Shown in pieces: positions 36,602 through 45,890 of a DNA stretch of 63,566 bases. The stretch covers positions 1-63,566 of the forward strand of contig JAFSTA010000089.1 in NCBI GenBank assembly GCA_017450695.1, read 5' to 3'. Under the pieces are notes generated by a model, which did not search any database, had not been told where the DNA came from, and worked only from the letters and a program-made list of their open reading frames with translations. The stretch's first letter is position 1. The number at the start of each line of letters is the position of its first letter. This DNA comes from Kiritimatiellia bacterium. Its GTDB lineage: Bacteria > Verrucomicrobiota > Kiritimatiellia > RFP12 > UBA1067. Made by a program: the position numbers and the translations under genes.

Positions 36602-37741
36602 TTACCTGTTTTTCATCTGCTCCGCATCCACGAATGTCGGAAGCTCGGAGGTCACGCGGTCCCATGCCTTTCGACAGGCCCCGGTGTCTTGGTTGCCTCC
36701 GCAGTATTGGACGAGGTAAAGGCGGACGCTCTTCGCGCGCCAGTTTGCCTCTCCCCAGGTCTGGTAGGCTCCGCCGTGCGAGACGGTACCGTCGCCGACA
36801 TGCAGCCCGAAGCTATACGGATTCTTCACCGCTTCCGGCGTTTGCTTCCTCGTGAGTTCCGCGAACGTCTCGGGAGAAAGGATTCGTTTCCCGTTCAGCC
36901 CCGTCCCGCCGTTGGCGAGCATCGCGTAAAACTTCAGCAGGTCGGACGGCGTGGCGAAAAGCCCACCACCCGCCTCCGTGTAACGGGTATGCAGGGAGTA
37001 AGGGAACTGCAACTGGTTGACGGTGATCGCGACGGGCGTACCTTGGTCGAACCGGTACGAGGTCGCAAGCCGCGCCATCTGTTCGTCATTCGGGAAGAAG
37101 GTCGCGTCCTTCATTTCGAGCGGATCGAGAACACGTTCCTTCATAACCTTCTCGAACGGTTGTTCCGTGACCACCTCCAGAACCGCCATCGCGACATCAA
37201 TCCCCCAGTTGCTGTAGCGGTACTGGGTTCCGGGATCGGATTCGAGCGGGGTTTTCGCGCCGATGGAGGCGAGTAGCCGGACGGGCCGCGCGTCGATCGG
37301 CATCGCGGGGAAGAAGGGAAGCCCGGATGTGTGCGAGAGAATCTGGCGCAACGTCATTTTCGATTTCGGTTCGCGTGTGGTCTTGCCGTCCTTGACGCGG
37401 ACGGTGGCGAATTCCGGCAGGTACTTCTCCACGGGGTCGTCCAGCGAAACCTTTTTCTCGTCCAGCAGGGTCAGGAAGGTGACCGCACCGATCGCCTTTG
37501 TCTGCGAGGCGATCCAAAACAGGGAGTTCTCGGTCATGGGACGGCGCGTGGCGAGGTCGGCGTACCCGACGCAATCCGCCCGCTTCACCCCGTTCTTCCA
37601 GACAACGGAAACGATACCGGGAATCTTCCCGTTCTCGGCGAAGGACGCAAGTGCGGCGTAAATCGGAGACGCCTCATCCGCACGGCAAACGCCTGTCAGC
37701 ACAACCACGCAAACCGAAACCAAAAAACAGATTTTCTTCAT
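36602..37741 (-). CDS. Exported beta-lactamase-family serine hydrolase
   Basis: This 379-aa protein has signal peptide MKKICFLVSVCVVVLTGVC. It belongs to the class C beta-lactamase/esterase superfamily: WIASQTKAIGAVTFL gives the SxxK motif, YRYSNWGID the YxN motif, and SHGGAYQTWG stands where HxG is expected. The large family includes esterases, DD-peptidases and lactamases, so the substrate is unknown. The start has AAAGGGATT upstream. It is a single-gene unit with repeats upstream. Confidence 0.82.
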   Translation of the reverse strand: MKKICFLVSVCVVVLTGVCRADEASPIYAALASFAENGKIPGIVSVVWKNGVKRADCVGYADLATRRPMTENSLFWIASQTKAIGAVTFLTLLDEKKVSLDDPVEKYLPEFATVRVKDGKTTREPKSKMTLRQILSHTSGLPFFPAMPIDARPVRLLASIGAKTPLESDPGTQYRYSNWGIDVAMAVLEVVTEQPFEKVMKERVLDPLEMKDATFFPNDEQMARLATSYRFDQGTPVAITVNQLQFPYSLHTRYTEAGGGLFATPSDLLKFYAMLANGGTGLNGKRILSPETFAELTRKQTPEAVKNPYSFGLHVGDGTVSHGGAYQTWGEANWRAKSVRLYLVQYCGGNQDTGACRKAWDRVTSELPTFVDAEQMKNR

Positions 37742-39050
37742 CGTGAATCCCTTTCGTGAAAGGAGGCGACGCATCCCACGCACGTTCCCTGCACGTACCA
37801 AGAAATCGCGGGGAGACGCTGTTCACCGTACACGCGACACTCCATTTTCCGTACGCATCACTTCGGCATTTTACTCCCAACATGACGGCGGAATCAACTG
37901 AAAAATCGTCCGCCGAAAAGTCGCGGGCGCATCTGCGTTTTTCACCGTGATCCATGTAGATGCCTGCGATACCGAAACGCGAAGATTCAACCTCACGCAA
38001 AGTCCGCCACGTTCGCAAAGGAGGAAATCATCGACGACTTCGCGGACTTTGCGGACTCTGTGTGAGACTGTGACACGAAAAATTCCGTGTTTGAGCACCA
38101 CAGGCTCTTGTTGAATTACGGAGATGCGCCCAAAAGTCGCGCCCACGAGTTCGGGAGGAAAGCACGCGACACCACTACTGCCTACTCCCTACCTATAAGA
38201 GAAGGGTTAGGTTGGGTGGTTGGGTGGTTGGGTGGTTGGGGGGTGGCGCGTAGCGCCAGCTGAGAAGAAGGGAAGCTGAGAGGCTGAGAAGCCGGTGGGT
38301 ATAAGTGGTTGGGTGGTCAGGTGGTTGGGTGCCACAGTTCTTAGCGGGGCATTCGGGGAAGCGGCACTCCTGCCGCTTTTCGGCGACTCGTCAATTTAAC
38401 CATTTAACCATTTCAAAGCGAAGCGATTTAACTTTCCCCAATGTGGTTAGGTGGTTGGGTGGTGGTAGCGGGTGGCGTGGTAAGCCGGATACGATACGCA
38501 TTGCGGACGCGACGGGGCGCGTCCCTCCCCCCCCGCCGTTTCGCAAATGTCCCGGCTCGCCCCATCCGATCCGGGAGGGTCGCGCTCCGTCACGACCGAA
38601 ACCGATGGTATCGCGACTGCGGACGCGATCCATCTTGCGCAAGGCTACGAAGGACAAACAAGCGCGTCCCCCACAGTGTGGGGCAAAAGATATGCGACGC
38701 GCGACAAACGAGACACAGAACGGCTCGCAACCGCGAGCCAAATAGAAAACGTCGCGCGGTTGCGCGACGACCGCAAACGTGTTGTCGATCCGTTGTTTTG
38801 GTTGTTGTCTTATTGAAAAGAGCAGTTATGGTCGCGACAGGGCGCGACCCTCCCCTTCTCTGCGTGAGGGAAATGAAACGGTGGACAAGCGACACGCGGG
38901 ATGACATCGCGACTTTCTGACATGCGCCTGTCACGTGTCCCTTCTTCTCAGCCTCTCAGCTTTTCAGCTTCTCAGCTGGCGCGAAGCGCCCCGTCTCTCA
39001 GCTGGCGCGAAGCGCCTCTGTGCATTCCCACGCGAAGAGCAGGCGCCCGG
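37742..39050. repeat. Repeat-filled intergenic region
   Basis: No credible gene in 1.3 kb. It holds CGCAAAGTCCGC/GCGGACTTTGCG units (about 37990-38060), the G-rich tract, GGCGC..GCGCC-AGCTGAG copies (38245-38267, 38968-38990, 38995-39016), a copy of the operon-flanking repeat (38355-38437) with hairpin AGCGGCA-ctcc-TGCCGCT, and GGTCGCGACNGGGCGCGACC-type hairpins (about 38504, 38572 and 38829). Confidence 0.7.
38214..38245 (+). repeat. G-rich tandem tract, possible G-quadruplex
   Basis: Four units of GGGTGGTT ending in a six-G run give the pattern G3-N5-G3-N5-G3-N5-G3+. Shorter GGTGGTTGG tracts recur at 8938, 9017, 11808, 38298, 38445 and 59925. Confidence 0.6.
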
Positions 39051-39836
39051 CTAGCCCTGCAACAATTCCAACATCACATTTCGTTCAGAAAGCGGGAGGT
39101 CGAGGTGGAAGCGGTAGAAAATGCCAAGGAAACGGATCAAGCCTGTCCGCACGGAATCTGGATCGGCGATCGGGAAGGGCGCGGACGCGTTGCCCATCCG
39201 AATCAGCAACTTGCGAACGCCTTGGTGCAACTGCACCATGTTGTCCGGGCGTTCCGTCCCCCGCCCCGACTGGTGTTCGCACACGAATCGTCCGGACGGC
39301 AGCGAGAAGCGGAACCAGGGATGTTCCTCGGTGTGGCAGATCGGGCAGAGTGTCAAGTCCGGCATAAACCCGATCAGGCGCAACAAGTGTGTCTCGTACC
39401 ACAGAAGGAAGCCCAGCCAATCCTGCGGCTTCTCCTCCGCAAGCGCGTCCAGCGCCGTGGAGAGCAGACGGAAGACCCCGCCGGATTCCTGTGCGCCGAC
39501 CGTACTGCGGGCGGTCAGGCCGCACAAATAGGCGGCCAGCGAGGAAGCGCGCCAACTGAGGCGAAGCGGTTCCCGCATACAGACAGGCCAGCATTCCCGG
39601 ATCGCGTGTACGCCCTCCCGTTCCCGCCGGTAGAAGAGCAGTTCGCAGGTGTACGCGAGATCGTACTGGCCGAGAAAGGCGCTTTTCGCACGGCACGCAC
39701 CCTTCACCACCGTGGTGACTTTTCCGAAACCGGGTGTCAACCAGGTGACGATGTGCGAGGTCTTCGACCACGGGTGAATTTGGAGACAGATCGCCTGGGC
39801 CTTCTCGATGAGACTGGAAGAGGATGCGGTTTCCAA
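39051..39836 (-). CDS. recO: DNA repair protein RecO
   Basis: This 261-aa recombination mediator helps load RecA on single-stranded DNA together with RecR. The N-terminal OB fold is clear (SKTSHIVTWLTPGFGKVTTV, VKGACRAKS, LYTCELLFY-like LAYTCELLFYRRER). The helical domain carries the zinc-type Cys motif CPICHTEEHPW, and later FVCEHQSG. The start is probably TTG 39834-39836 with GGGAA upstream, seven bases behind the GH92 gene. Coupling to a glycosidase gene looks fortuitous. Confidence 0.88.
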   Translation of the reverse strand: METASSSSLIEKAQAICLQIHPWSKTSHIVTWLTPGFGKVTTVVKGACRAKSAFLGQYDLAYTCELLFYRREREGVHAIRECWPVCMREPLRLSWRASSLAAYLCGLTARSTVGAQESGGVFRLLSTALDALAEEKPQDWLGFLLWYETHLLRLIGFMPDLTLCPICHTEEHPWFRFSLPSGRFVCEHQSGRGTERPDNMVQLHQGVRKLLIRMGNASAPFPIADPDSVRTGLIRFLGIFYRFHLDLPLSERNVMLELLQG

Positions 39837-39843
39837 GCGTTCC

Positions 39844-42102
39844 CTACTTCGCCGACACGGAGAACGGCGCGTTTTCGGGCGAGGTTCCCCACTTCCGGTT
39901 CGGACGGTCGCCCATGCGGATTTCGATGTTCCCGCCCTGCGCGATCACGTCATGCGAGAACCAGGTGTTTTCGCACGGCTTGCCGTTGATGCGGACGGAC
40001 TGGATGTACTTCGCGTTCGCCGTCGCCTCCGGTGCGCGGAGGGTGAAGCGTTTGCCGTTCTGCAGATCGATCGTGACCTCGCGGAAGATCGGACTGCCGA
40101 ATGTGTAGGTCGGCGATCCAGGCGTGACCGGATAGAAGCCCATCGCGCTGAATACCGCGAACGCGGACATTCCGCCGCCGTCCTCGTCACCGCAAATTCC
40201 CATCCGGTCGTTGCGGAACCAGGCGTCCATCAGCATCCGAATGCGCTTCTGCGTCTCCCAGGGACGCCCCGCGTAGTTGTACAGGTACGGGATGTGGAAA
40301 CTCGGCTCGTTCCCCATCACGAACATCCCGACGTTCCCGGTGGAGTCCGGCAGGATGTTGTAGAACTCCCAGCGGGCGCGGTCGTACCCTTCGCAGAAGA
40401 GCTGGTCGAGCTTGTCGAGAAACGCGTCCCGTCCGCCGAAACAGGAGATCAATCCGGCGAGGTCGTGCTGCACGTCCCAGATGTAGATCCAGCCGTTGTT
40501 CTCATCGTAGTAGTCGCGAGCGCCCTGACCGCCCGAATACTTGTAGTCGAACGGCTCGATCCACTTCCCTTCCCGATCCTTCGGATGGAAGAAATTCGTC
40601 TTCCCGTTCCAGACGGTCCTGTAGTTTTGCGACAGTTTCCGGAACCGCGCCGCGTCCTCCGCCTTGCCCAGTTCCGCCGCGATCTCACCGAGGCACCAGA
40701 CATCGTATGCGGCCGCCAGCGTCACCGCAATCGTCTGGCGACGTTCCCCGCCGGAAACCTCCTTCACGGTTTCCTTCTCGCCGGGATGCAGCGCGGGGAA
40801 GTAGCCGTGCTCCCACAGGAAATCGTCGAGTTCCGTCTTCGGTCCAAGATGCCACGGAATCAGGCTCCGTTCGAACAGCGTAAACTTGCAGGCCTCGTAA
40901 GCCTTCTCCAGATCGAAGTCGCGAATCCCCTTCCGCCAGGCGTCGAGGAAGATCGAGATCGTGTGCAAGCCGTTCATGCAGTGCGCGTCGCCGTTGACTT
41001 CCGGGAACGTGGGGAGGAAGCCGCCGTCCTCGTACATGCGGATGTACGAACGCAGGCATTCCGCCTGTTCGCGCGGACGCAACAACACCATCAACGGATG
41101 TTTCGCGCGGTAGGTGTCCCAAATCCAGTCGTCGCACCAGTACGGAACTCCCTTCGCGTCATGGACCTTCCCGTCCATCCCGCTGAAGTACCGTCCGTCC
41201 TCGGTGAAGTCGATCATGCGTTCGTAGCAGCGGTAGAGAGCCGTGTAGAAAACCGTCTGCTCGTTCTCGCTCCCGCCCTGTACGCGCACCTGCCCCAGCA
41301 CCCTGTTCCACTCCGCACGCGCGGCGCGAGCCAAGGCGTCCAGATCGAAATCCTTCACATCGGCGTCCAGATTCTTCGCCGCCTGTTCCTCGCTGATACA
41401 GGAGATGGCGAAACGCAACAGGACTTTCTCCCCCGCCTCCTTACCGAACAACAGCACGAGCGGATGGGCTCCGCGCGTCGATTGCGATGCCGAGTAGTCA
41501 ATCCGCCCGCCGTTCACCACACCCGCGCGTTGCGGCGCCGTCTGGAACTCTGCCGCCAGATAGATGTTTACGCCCTTGAACTCGTTCCACCCGGTCACCC
41601 GCTTGCCGCGAACGGTCAGTTCGCCTTTGCCGATCGGTGCGAACTGGACGGCGTGGACGGGAGCCGCCGCCTCGAAGGTCAGCGCGACAACCGCCCCTCT
41701 CCGAGCGGGCGCCAGCTCGACGGTTGTGTCGTGCGTGTCCAGAAAGATGGAGAAACGGTAGGGTTTGGCATCCATCTGGTCGTAGGTACTCGTCCAGTGC
41801 CGCACCAATCCCTCTTCCGTCCCGCTGTAGGGCAACAGGTTGAAGACCTTCCCAGAACGGTGCGAGGGAACGGTCAACCCCATCCCGCCGATGCGGTGTG
41901 TCGTGAAATCGTGATTCGGCGGATAGAACCGCAACATTCCGTTCGGCAGACCAACGGTCGGGAAGACGGGAACTAGCATGTGGCTGATCGTCCCGATCTC
42001 CGTGTTCACCCAATCCACCGGATCCTTCGCCTGCACCGGCACGCTCATCGAACAGACCGCCGTCAACAGACATCCCCACAACAGCCAGCTCATCGACTTC
42101 AT
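39844..42102 (-). CDS. Secreted GH92 alpha-mannosidase
   Basis: This 752-aa exported enzyme has signal peptide MKSMSWLLWGCLLTAVCSMS. It carries the GH92 N-terminal beta domain (VNTEIGTISHML, FPTVGLPNGMLRFYPPNHD) and an (alpha/alpha)6 barrel with the family hallmarks YWCDDWIWDTYR, GDAHCMNGLHTISIFLDAW, MGNEPSFHIPYLYNYAG and CGDEDGGGMSAFAVFSAMG. GH92 enzymes are calcium-dependent exo-alpha-mannosidases acting on N-glycans and other mannans. The start has AAAGGAGTC upstream. It is third in the mlaD-VWA-GH92-recO operon. Confidence 0.92.
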   Translation of the reverse strand: MKSMSWLLWGCLLTAVCSMSVPVQAKDPVDWVNTEIGTISHMLVPVFPTVGLPNGMLRFYPPNHDFTTHRIGGMGLTVPSHRSGKVFNLLPYSGTEEGLVRHWTSTYDQMDAKPYRFSIFLDTHDTTVELAPARRGAVVALTFEAAAPVHAVQFAPIGKGELTVRGKRVTGWNEFKGVNIYLAAEFQTAPQRAGVVNGGRIDYSASQSTRGAHPLVLLFGKEAGEKVLLRFAISCISEEQAAKNLDADVKDFDLDALARAARAEWNRVLGQVRVQGGSENEQTVFYTALYRCYERMIDFTEDGRYFSGMDGKVHDAKGVPYWCDDWIWDTYRAKHPLMVLLRPREQAECLRSYIRMYEDGGFLPTFPEVNGDAHCMNGLHTISIFLDAWRKGIRDFDLEKAYEACKFTLFERSLIPWHLGPKTELDDFLWEHGYFPALHPGEKETVKEVSGGERRQTIAVTLAAAYDVWCLGEIAAELGKAEDAARFRKLSQNYRTVWNGKTNFFHPKDREGKWIEPFDYKYSGGQGARDYYDENNGWIYIWDVQHDLAGLISCFGGRDAFLDKLDQLFCEGYDRARWEFYNILPDSTGNVGMFVMGNEPSFHIPYLYNYAGRPWETQKRIRMLMDAWFRNDRMGICGDEDGGGMSAFAVFSAMGFYPVTPGSPTYTFGSPIFREVTIDLQNGKRFTLRAPEATANAKYIQSVRINGKPCENTWFSHDVIAQGGNIEIRMGDRPNRKWGTSPENAPFSVSAK

Positions 42103-42141
42103 TCCAGACTCCTTTCCGATTTGGCGACGGAACATCCTCGC

Positions 42142-44373
42142 CTACGACATGTTTTTCATCTTCCGCATGAACCACTCGACCGACAGAACCAGGATCAGCA
42201 GTCCGATCCAGAAAGGCGAATGCCACATCGACTGGTATTCCAGCTTCCGTTCCCTGCGCTCGTTCACCGTGAGGTTCTGCAGCGCGGAGCTGATCTCCTG
42301 CGCGTTCCCGTAACGTCCGCCGCTGGAACGCGCCAGCGATTTCAGGACCTTCTCGTTGATCGGCTGCAGCATCATCTCCTGAGAGGTCGCACGCACTGCG
42401 AAGAGGCAGGGCGCGGACTGGATCGTCTTTCCGTCGATCTCCACCGAAGCGACGGCCTGGTAGTTGCCCGGTTCCTCCGGGACGAACTCGGTCACATATC
42501 CCGGAATCTCCGAACCGCCCGAAACCTGAATCGTCTTGCCCTGCATCGCCAGCGGAATCGTGCGGTCGGTCGGCATCCGCACCTGACACGTCACCTTCCA
42601 GTTCTTCCGCGTCTCACTCGGCGGGATCGCCAGACGCGCCTGCAGAATCGCGGGATCGCCCACGGAGATCGTCCCCGCATCCGTGAACAGCTCCAAGAAA
42701 TACTTGTCCATTTCGGTTTCCGACGGCGACATCCACTGGAGAATCTGCCGCCAGAACTTCGGGTAGGGCTTCTCCGCGCCGGGCTGCATCTGCCACCGCC
42801 AAAGGGAGTCGGTCAACACAGCCAGCACCTTGCCCTGCCCGTAGATGCGGGAGACCAGGATCGGCTCCTCGCCCGAATCGGTCTGCGCGTTCGCGAGGGC
42901 AAACGCACCGCCGGTCAGTTTCGCTCCCGAGAAGACGGAGAGGACGGGCGGCAGCTCCTGCGGCATATCCTTGTTGTTCGCGAGCGCGGGGTGGGCGCGG
43001 CCTTCCGATGTCCACTGAACGTTGAACTTCCCTTCCATCGCGGGCGCACCGGCGCGGGTGAACGGCAACAGTTTGCTCAGGTCGGTCTTGGCGATTCCGT
43101 TCGCGCCCCAAAGCTTGTGGCCACCCAGCAGGATCAGGCTGCCGCCCTTCTCCACGAATTCCAGAATCGTACGGCAGTGTTCGGGGGAAAGCGCATCCGC
43201 GTCAAAGTCGCCGAGAATGATGATCTTGTTCAGGCGCAGTTGTTCCGGCGTCAGGTCGAAACTCAACCCCTGCTGATCCCCGTAGGCGATCCATTCCTTC
43301 GTCGCCGGATTCTGGCGGTTCGGCATCTGGAAGAAGGCCAGCGGCGTGATGTCCTTGTTCGCGAAAAGCGCGCGGGAGAAATGCTTGCTTTCAAAACGCG
43401 GCACATCCTCCAAGAACAGGACACGGTTCTTCGCGTCCAGCACTTCGACGGCAAGCGCCATCTCGTTGTCGTTCGTCTGAACCTCGTCCGGCAGGATGGG
43501 AATCTTGACCAGATAGTTCTCCACGCCGACCTTCGCGTGGTTGAGCTTGAACTGCACATCGCGGCTGCCGCCCTCGGCGGGCAACTGCACGGCGATCTTC
43601 TCCGCCTCCTTGCCGTCCTTGAGGAGGATCACGGGGAAGGGTTCGCCCTTGCCGCCCTTCCCGGCGATCGTCACCGTCATCTGCGTATCCCATCCGACGA
43701 TCGCGCGGTGCGGCGTATCCACGTTATCGACACGCATATCCGGATGCTCCTCGACCTCACCGGGATTTTCCAACTGAACGACATACAGCGGCGAAGGCCA
43801 TGACGCCTCAGCCCAGGTGTCCTTCTTCTCGGAGGTGTCGATCCCGTCGGTCAACACCAGCACGCCCGCGATCGACTGTCCGCGCAACCGCTCGAAGAGG
43901 CGGTTGAGCGCAAGGTTGATGCGCGACGACTTTCCATCCGTCTCCAACGCGGAAACCTGATCGAGGTTGACCGGCGTCAGCAGGTCATTCTGGAACGGAT
44001 AGACCTCCACGAGACACTGGGAGGTCAAACGCTTCATCCCCGGCGTCTGCAACACCGCCTTCGCCGCCTCCCACCTGTCCTTGTAGGCGGGGTCCTGGTC
44101 GGCGGTCATGGTCATCGACCCGGAGGTGTCGAGAAGGACGATGAACCGGGGCTTGACGACCTCCGTGATCGAACTTTTCTTCGCGGGCAACAGCAACACC
44201 CAGAAGAGGAGTGCGAGAAAGAGGAAACGGATGCCGAGCAACATCCCGCCCACGACTGCACGCGGCAGGTATTTCCATGCGGAAAAGAGCGTGAACGCAA
44301 GCGCGATCACAAGTCCCAGCAGGATCAGAGACCCTGGTACGCCGTGTTCAAAAACCCATTCAGCCGTTGGCAT
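42142..44373 (-). CDS. VWA-domain membrane protein with glutamine-amidotransferase-like domain
   Basis: This 743-aa protein has two N-terminal membrane helices (LILLGLVIALAFTLFSAW, LLGIRFLFLALLFWVLLL). A von Willebrand A domain follows with the MIDAS motif FIVLLDTSGSMTM and later VLVLTDGIDTSE. Next come Ig-like repeats, a class I amidotransferase-like domain (IIILGDFDADALSPE, GGSLILLGGHKLWG) and a C-terminal helix (FWIGLLILVLSVEWFM). These proteins are usually encoded with MoxR, DUF58 and DUF4175; function unknown. It lies 30 bases behind mlaD. Confidence 0.78.
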   Translation of the reverse strand: MPTAEWVFEHGVPGSLILLGLVIALAFTLFSAWKYLPRAVVGGMLLGIRFLFLALLFWVLLLPAKKSSITEVVKPRFIVLLDTSGSMTMTADQDPAYKDRWEAAKAVLQTPGMKRLTSQCLVEVYPFQNDLLTPVNLDQVSALETDGKSSRINLALNRLFERLRGQSIAGVLVLTDGIDTSEKKDTWAEASWPSPLYVVQLENPGEVEEHPDMRVDNVDTPHRAIVGWDTQMTVTIAGKGGKGEPFPVILLKDGKEAEKIAVQLPAEGGSRDVQFKLNHAKVGVENYLVKIPILPDEVQTNDNEMALAVEVLDAKNRVLFLEDVPRFESKHFSRALFANKDITPLAFFQMPNRQNPATKEWIAYGDQQGLSFDLTPEQLRLNKIIILGDFDADALSPEHCRTILEFVEKGGSLILLGGHKLWGANGIAKTDLSKLLPFTRAGAPAMEGKFNVQWTSEGRAHPALANNKDMPQELPPVLSVFSGAKLTGGAFALANAQTDSGEEPILVSRIYGQGKVLAVLTDSLWRWQMQPGAEKPYPKFWRQILQWMSPSETEMDKYFLELFTDAGTISVGDPAILQARLAIPPSETRKNWKVTCQVRMPTDRTIPLAMQGKTIQVSGGSEIPGYVTEFVPEEPGNYQAVASVEIDGKTIQSAPCLFAVRATSQEMMLQPINEKVLKSLARSSGGRYGNAQEISSALQNLTVNERRERKLEYQSMWHSPFWIGLLILVLSVEWFMRKMKNMS

Positions 44374-44403
44374 TCCGCATCATCCTTCCGCTTCGCACTC
44401 CTG

Positions 44404-45516
44404 TTACAACGCCCCCATCAGCAAAGACGCAAACGCGGTGATCGGGGTCGTGTCCCGATAGTTGTCCACCGTCTGCCGGACATCCTGCAGCAACCCCTGC
44501 ACCTCGTTGTACAGCTTGTCGTCCGCGGAGAGTTTGCCGAGCGTCCCCTCCCCCTTCTGCAGACGTTCGGCCGCGATTTTCAGGTTCGCCACCGTCTCGT
44601 TCAGGTTGTTGTAGAGCTGGTTCTCGTCCTTCATCAGCTTGCCCAGCGTCCCGTTACCCTGCTCCAGCCGGTCCGTCACGGCCTTCAGGTTGGCGACCGT
44701 CTTCTCCAAGTCCTGATAGAGCGCGGCGTCGGAGGATAGCAGCTTCCCGATCGTGCCCTCGCCCTGCTCGACCCGCTCCGTGATGGTGCGGAGGTTGGCG
44801 ACCGTCGCGTCCAAGTTGGTGTAGATACTCCCCGTGTCGTTCAACAGGCGTCCGAGCGAATTTTCCCCCACATCCACCTTCTCGGTGATCGAACGGATGT
44901 TCACCACCGTGTTGGAGAGGTCGGTGTAGAGCGTGGAGTCGCTCGACAGCAACTTGCCCAGCGTGCCCTCGCCCTGTTCGACCCGCGTGACGACCGTGCG
45001 GATCGATGTAGTCGCCTCCTGGATGTTGGTAATGATGGAACGGATCTCGTCCTGATGCAGTGACTCTTTCAGGTTCGCCACAATCTCGCCCAGGTCGCGC
45101 ATCCAGTTGGTGGGCGTCCGCCCGTGCAGGATCGCGTTCTCGGGCAACTCCGCCCCCGTCCCGTCCGTCAGCAACAGATAGTTGCCGCCCAGCAGCGACC
45201 CCGAGACCACGTCCAGCGAATACCCCTCGTGCAAGACCACGTTCTTCTGGAGCAGGAGCGTGACGGAGACGCCGTCTTTCGTGATGCCGAGCTTATCGAC
45301 CGAACCGATCGGGATGCCGCGCATCACCACACTGTCGCGCAGCTTCAATCCGCCGACATCGACAAACTCCGCCATGCGCTGCACCTTGCTGGTTCCGTTG
45401 ACCACATCCACGCCGGAAATGATAATGGTGAAATAGGCCAGCAAAGCCAACACGCCGATCATAAAGAAACCGACAATCACCTCGGACAAAAACTCGCCAC
45501 TTTTACGGGTACCCAT
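44404..45516 (-). CDS. mlaD: MlaD/MCE-family protein with coiled repeat tail
   Basis: This 370-aa protein has one N-terminal membrane helix (VIVGFFMIGVLALLAYFTII) and an MCE domain (about 45-135; VDVGGLKLRDSVVMRGIPIG, GSLLGGNYLLLTDG). Five tandem repeats of about 37 residues follow, centred on GEGTLGKLLSSDSTLY, GENSLGRLL, GEGTIGKLL, GNGTLGKLM and GEGTLGKLS, and probably form a long helical tube. MCE proteins carry phospholipids between membranes as part of an MlaEFD ABC system. The permease and ATPase genes are not adjacent. The ATG at 45516 has AGGAGA upstream. Confidence 0.85.
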   Translation of the reverse strand: MGTRKSGEFLSEVIVGFFMIGVLALLAYFTIIISGVDVVNGTSKVQRMAEFVDVGGLKLRDSVVMRGIPIGSVDKLGITKDGVSVTLLLQKNVVLHEGYSLDVVSGSLLGGNYLLLTDGTGAELPENAILHGRTPTNWMRDLGEIVANLKESLHQDEIRSIITNIQEATTSIRTVVTRVEQGEGTLGKLLSSDSTLYTDLSNTVVNIRSITEKVDVGENSLGRLLNDTGSIYTNLDATVANLRTITERVEQGEGTIGKLLSSDAALYQDLEKTVANLKAVTDRLEQGNGTLGKLMKDENQLYNNLNETVANLKIAAERLQKGEGTLGKLSADDKLYNEVQGLLQDVRQTVDNYRDTTPITAFASLLMGAL

Positions 45517-45808
45517 TTCCAAATCTCCTGTGCTTCAGAAAACATGGGGTTATTTTCTCACAATCCATCGACCCCATTCAAGCGGAAAATTTGAGTAGCT
45601 TCGACCTTCCAGAATGCCACTCTATCCCCCGTCTAGGACTCGCGTAGCTATGCGCGGGCACAGAACGGACCGAGAGACAATACATTCCGCTTTCCGCGCT
45701 GGGGATACCGCATGGCAAAACCCTACAACCGATTGCCCACTCCCTACCGCCCTCTTCCCCTCTTCTCGGAACTGGCGGCGGCAGCCGCCCCTACTGGCTA
45801 ACTACGTA

Positions 45809-45837
45809 TTGCCTACGTACCGATGCGGTGGTATAAT
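45809..45837 (+). promoter_or_regulatory. Promoter of the GH20 gene
   Basis: TTGCCT (45809-45814), a 17-base spacer and a perfect TATAAT (45832-45837), 54 bases before the ATG. The rest of 45523-45808 holds no gene, only a CCGCGCTGGGGA repeat shared with 24913. Confidence 0.65.
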
Positions 45838-45890
45838 GCGTTTCGTTACGCGGGAAGTGTTCCTGCGTTATCAAACCGGAGAAAACCAAC

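Noticed and set aside
38305-38920. Several overlapping ORFs of 90-160 codons
   Set aside because: They are made of intergenic repeats, have no consistent start signals and overlap each other in several frames.
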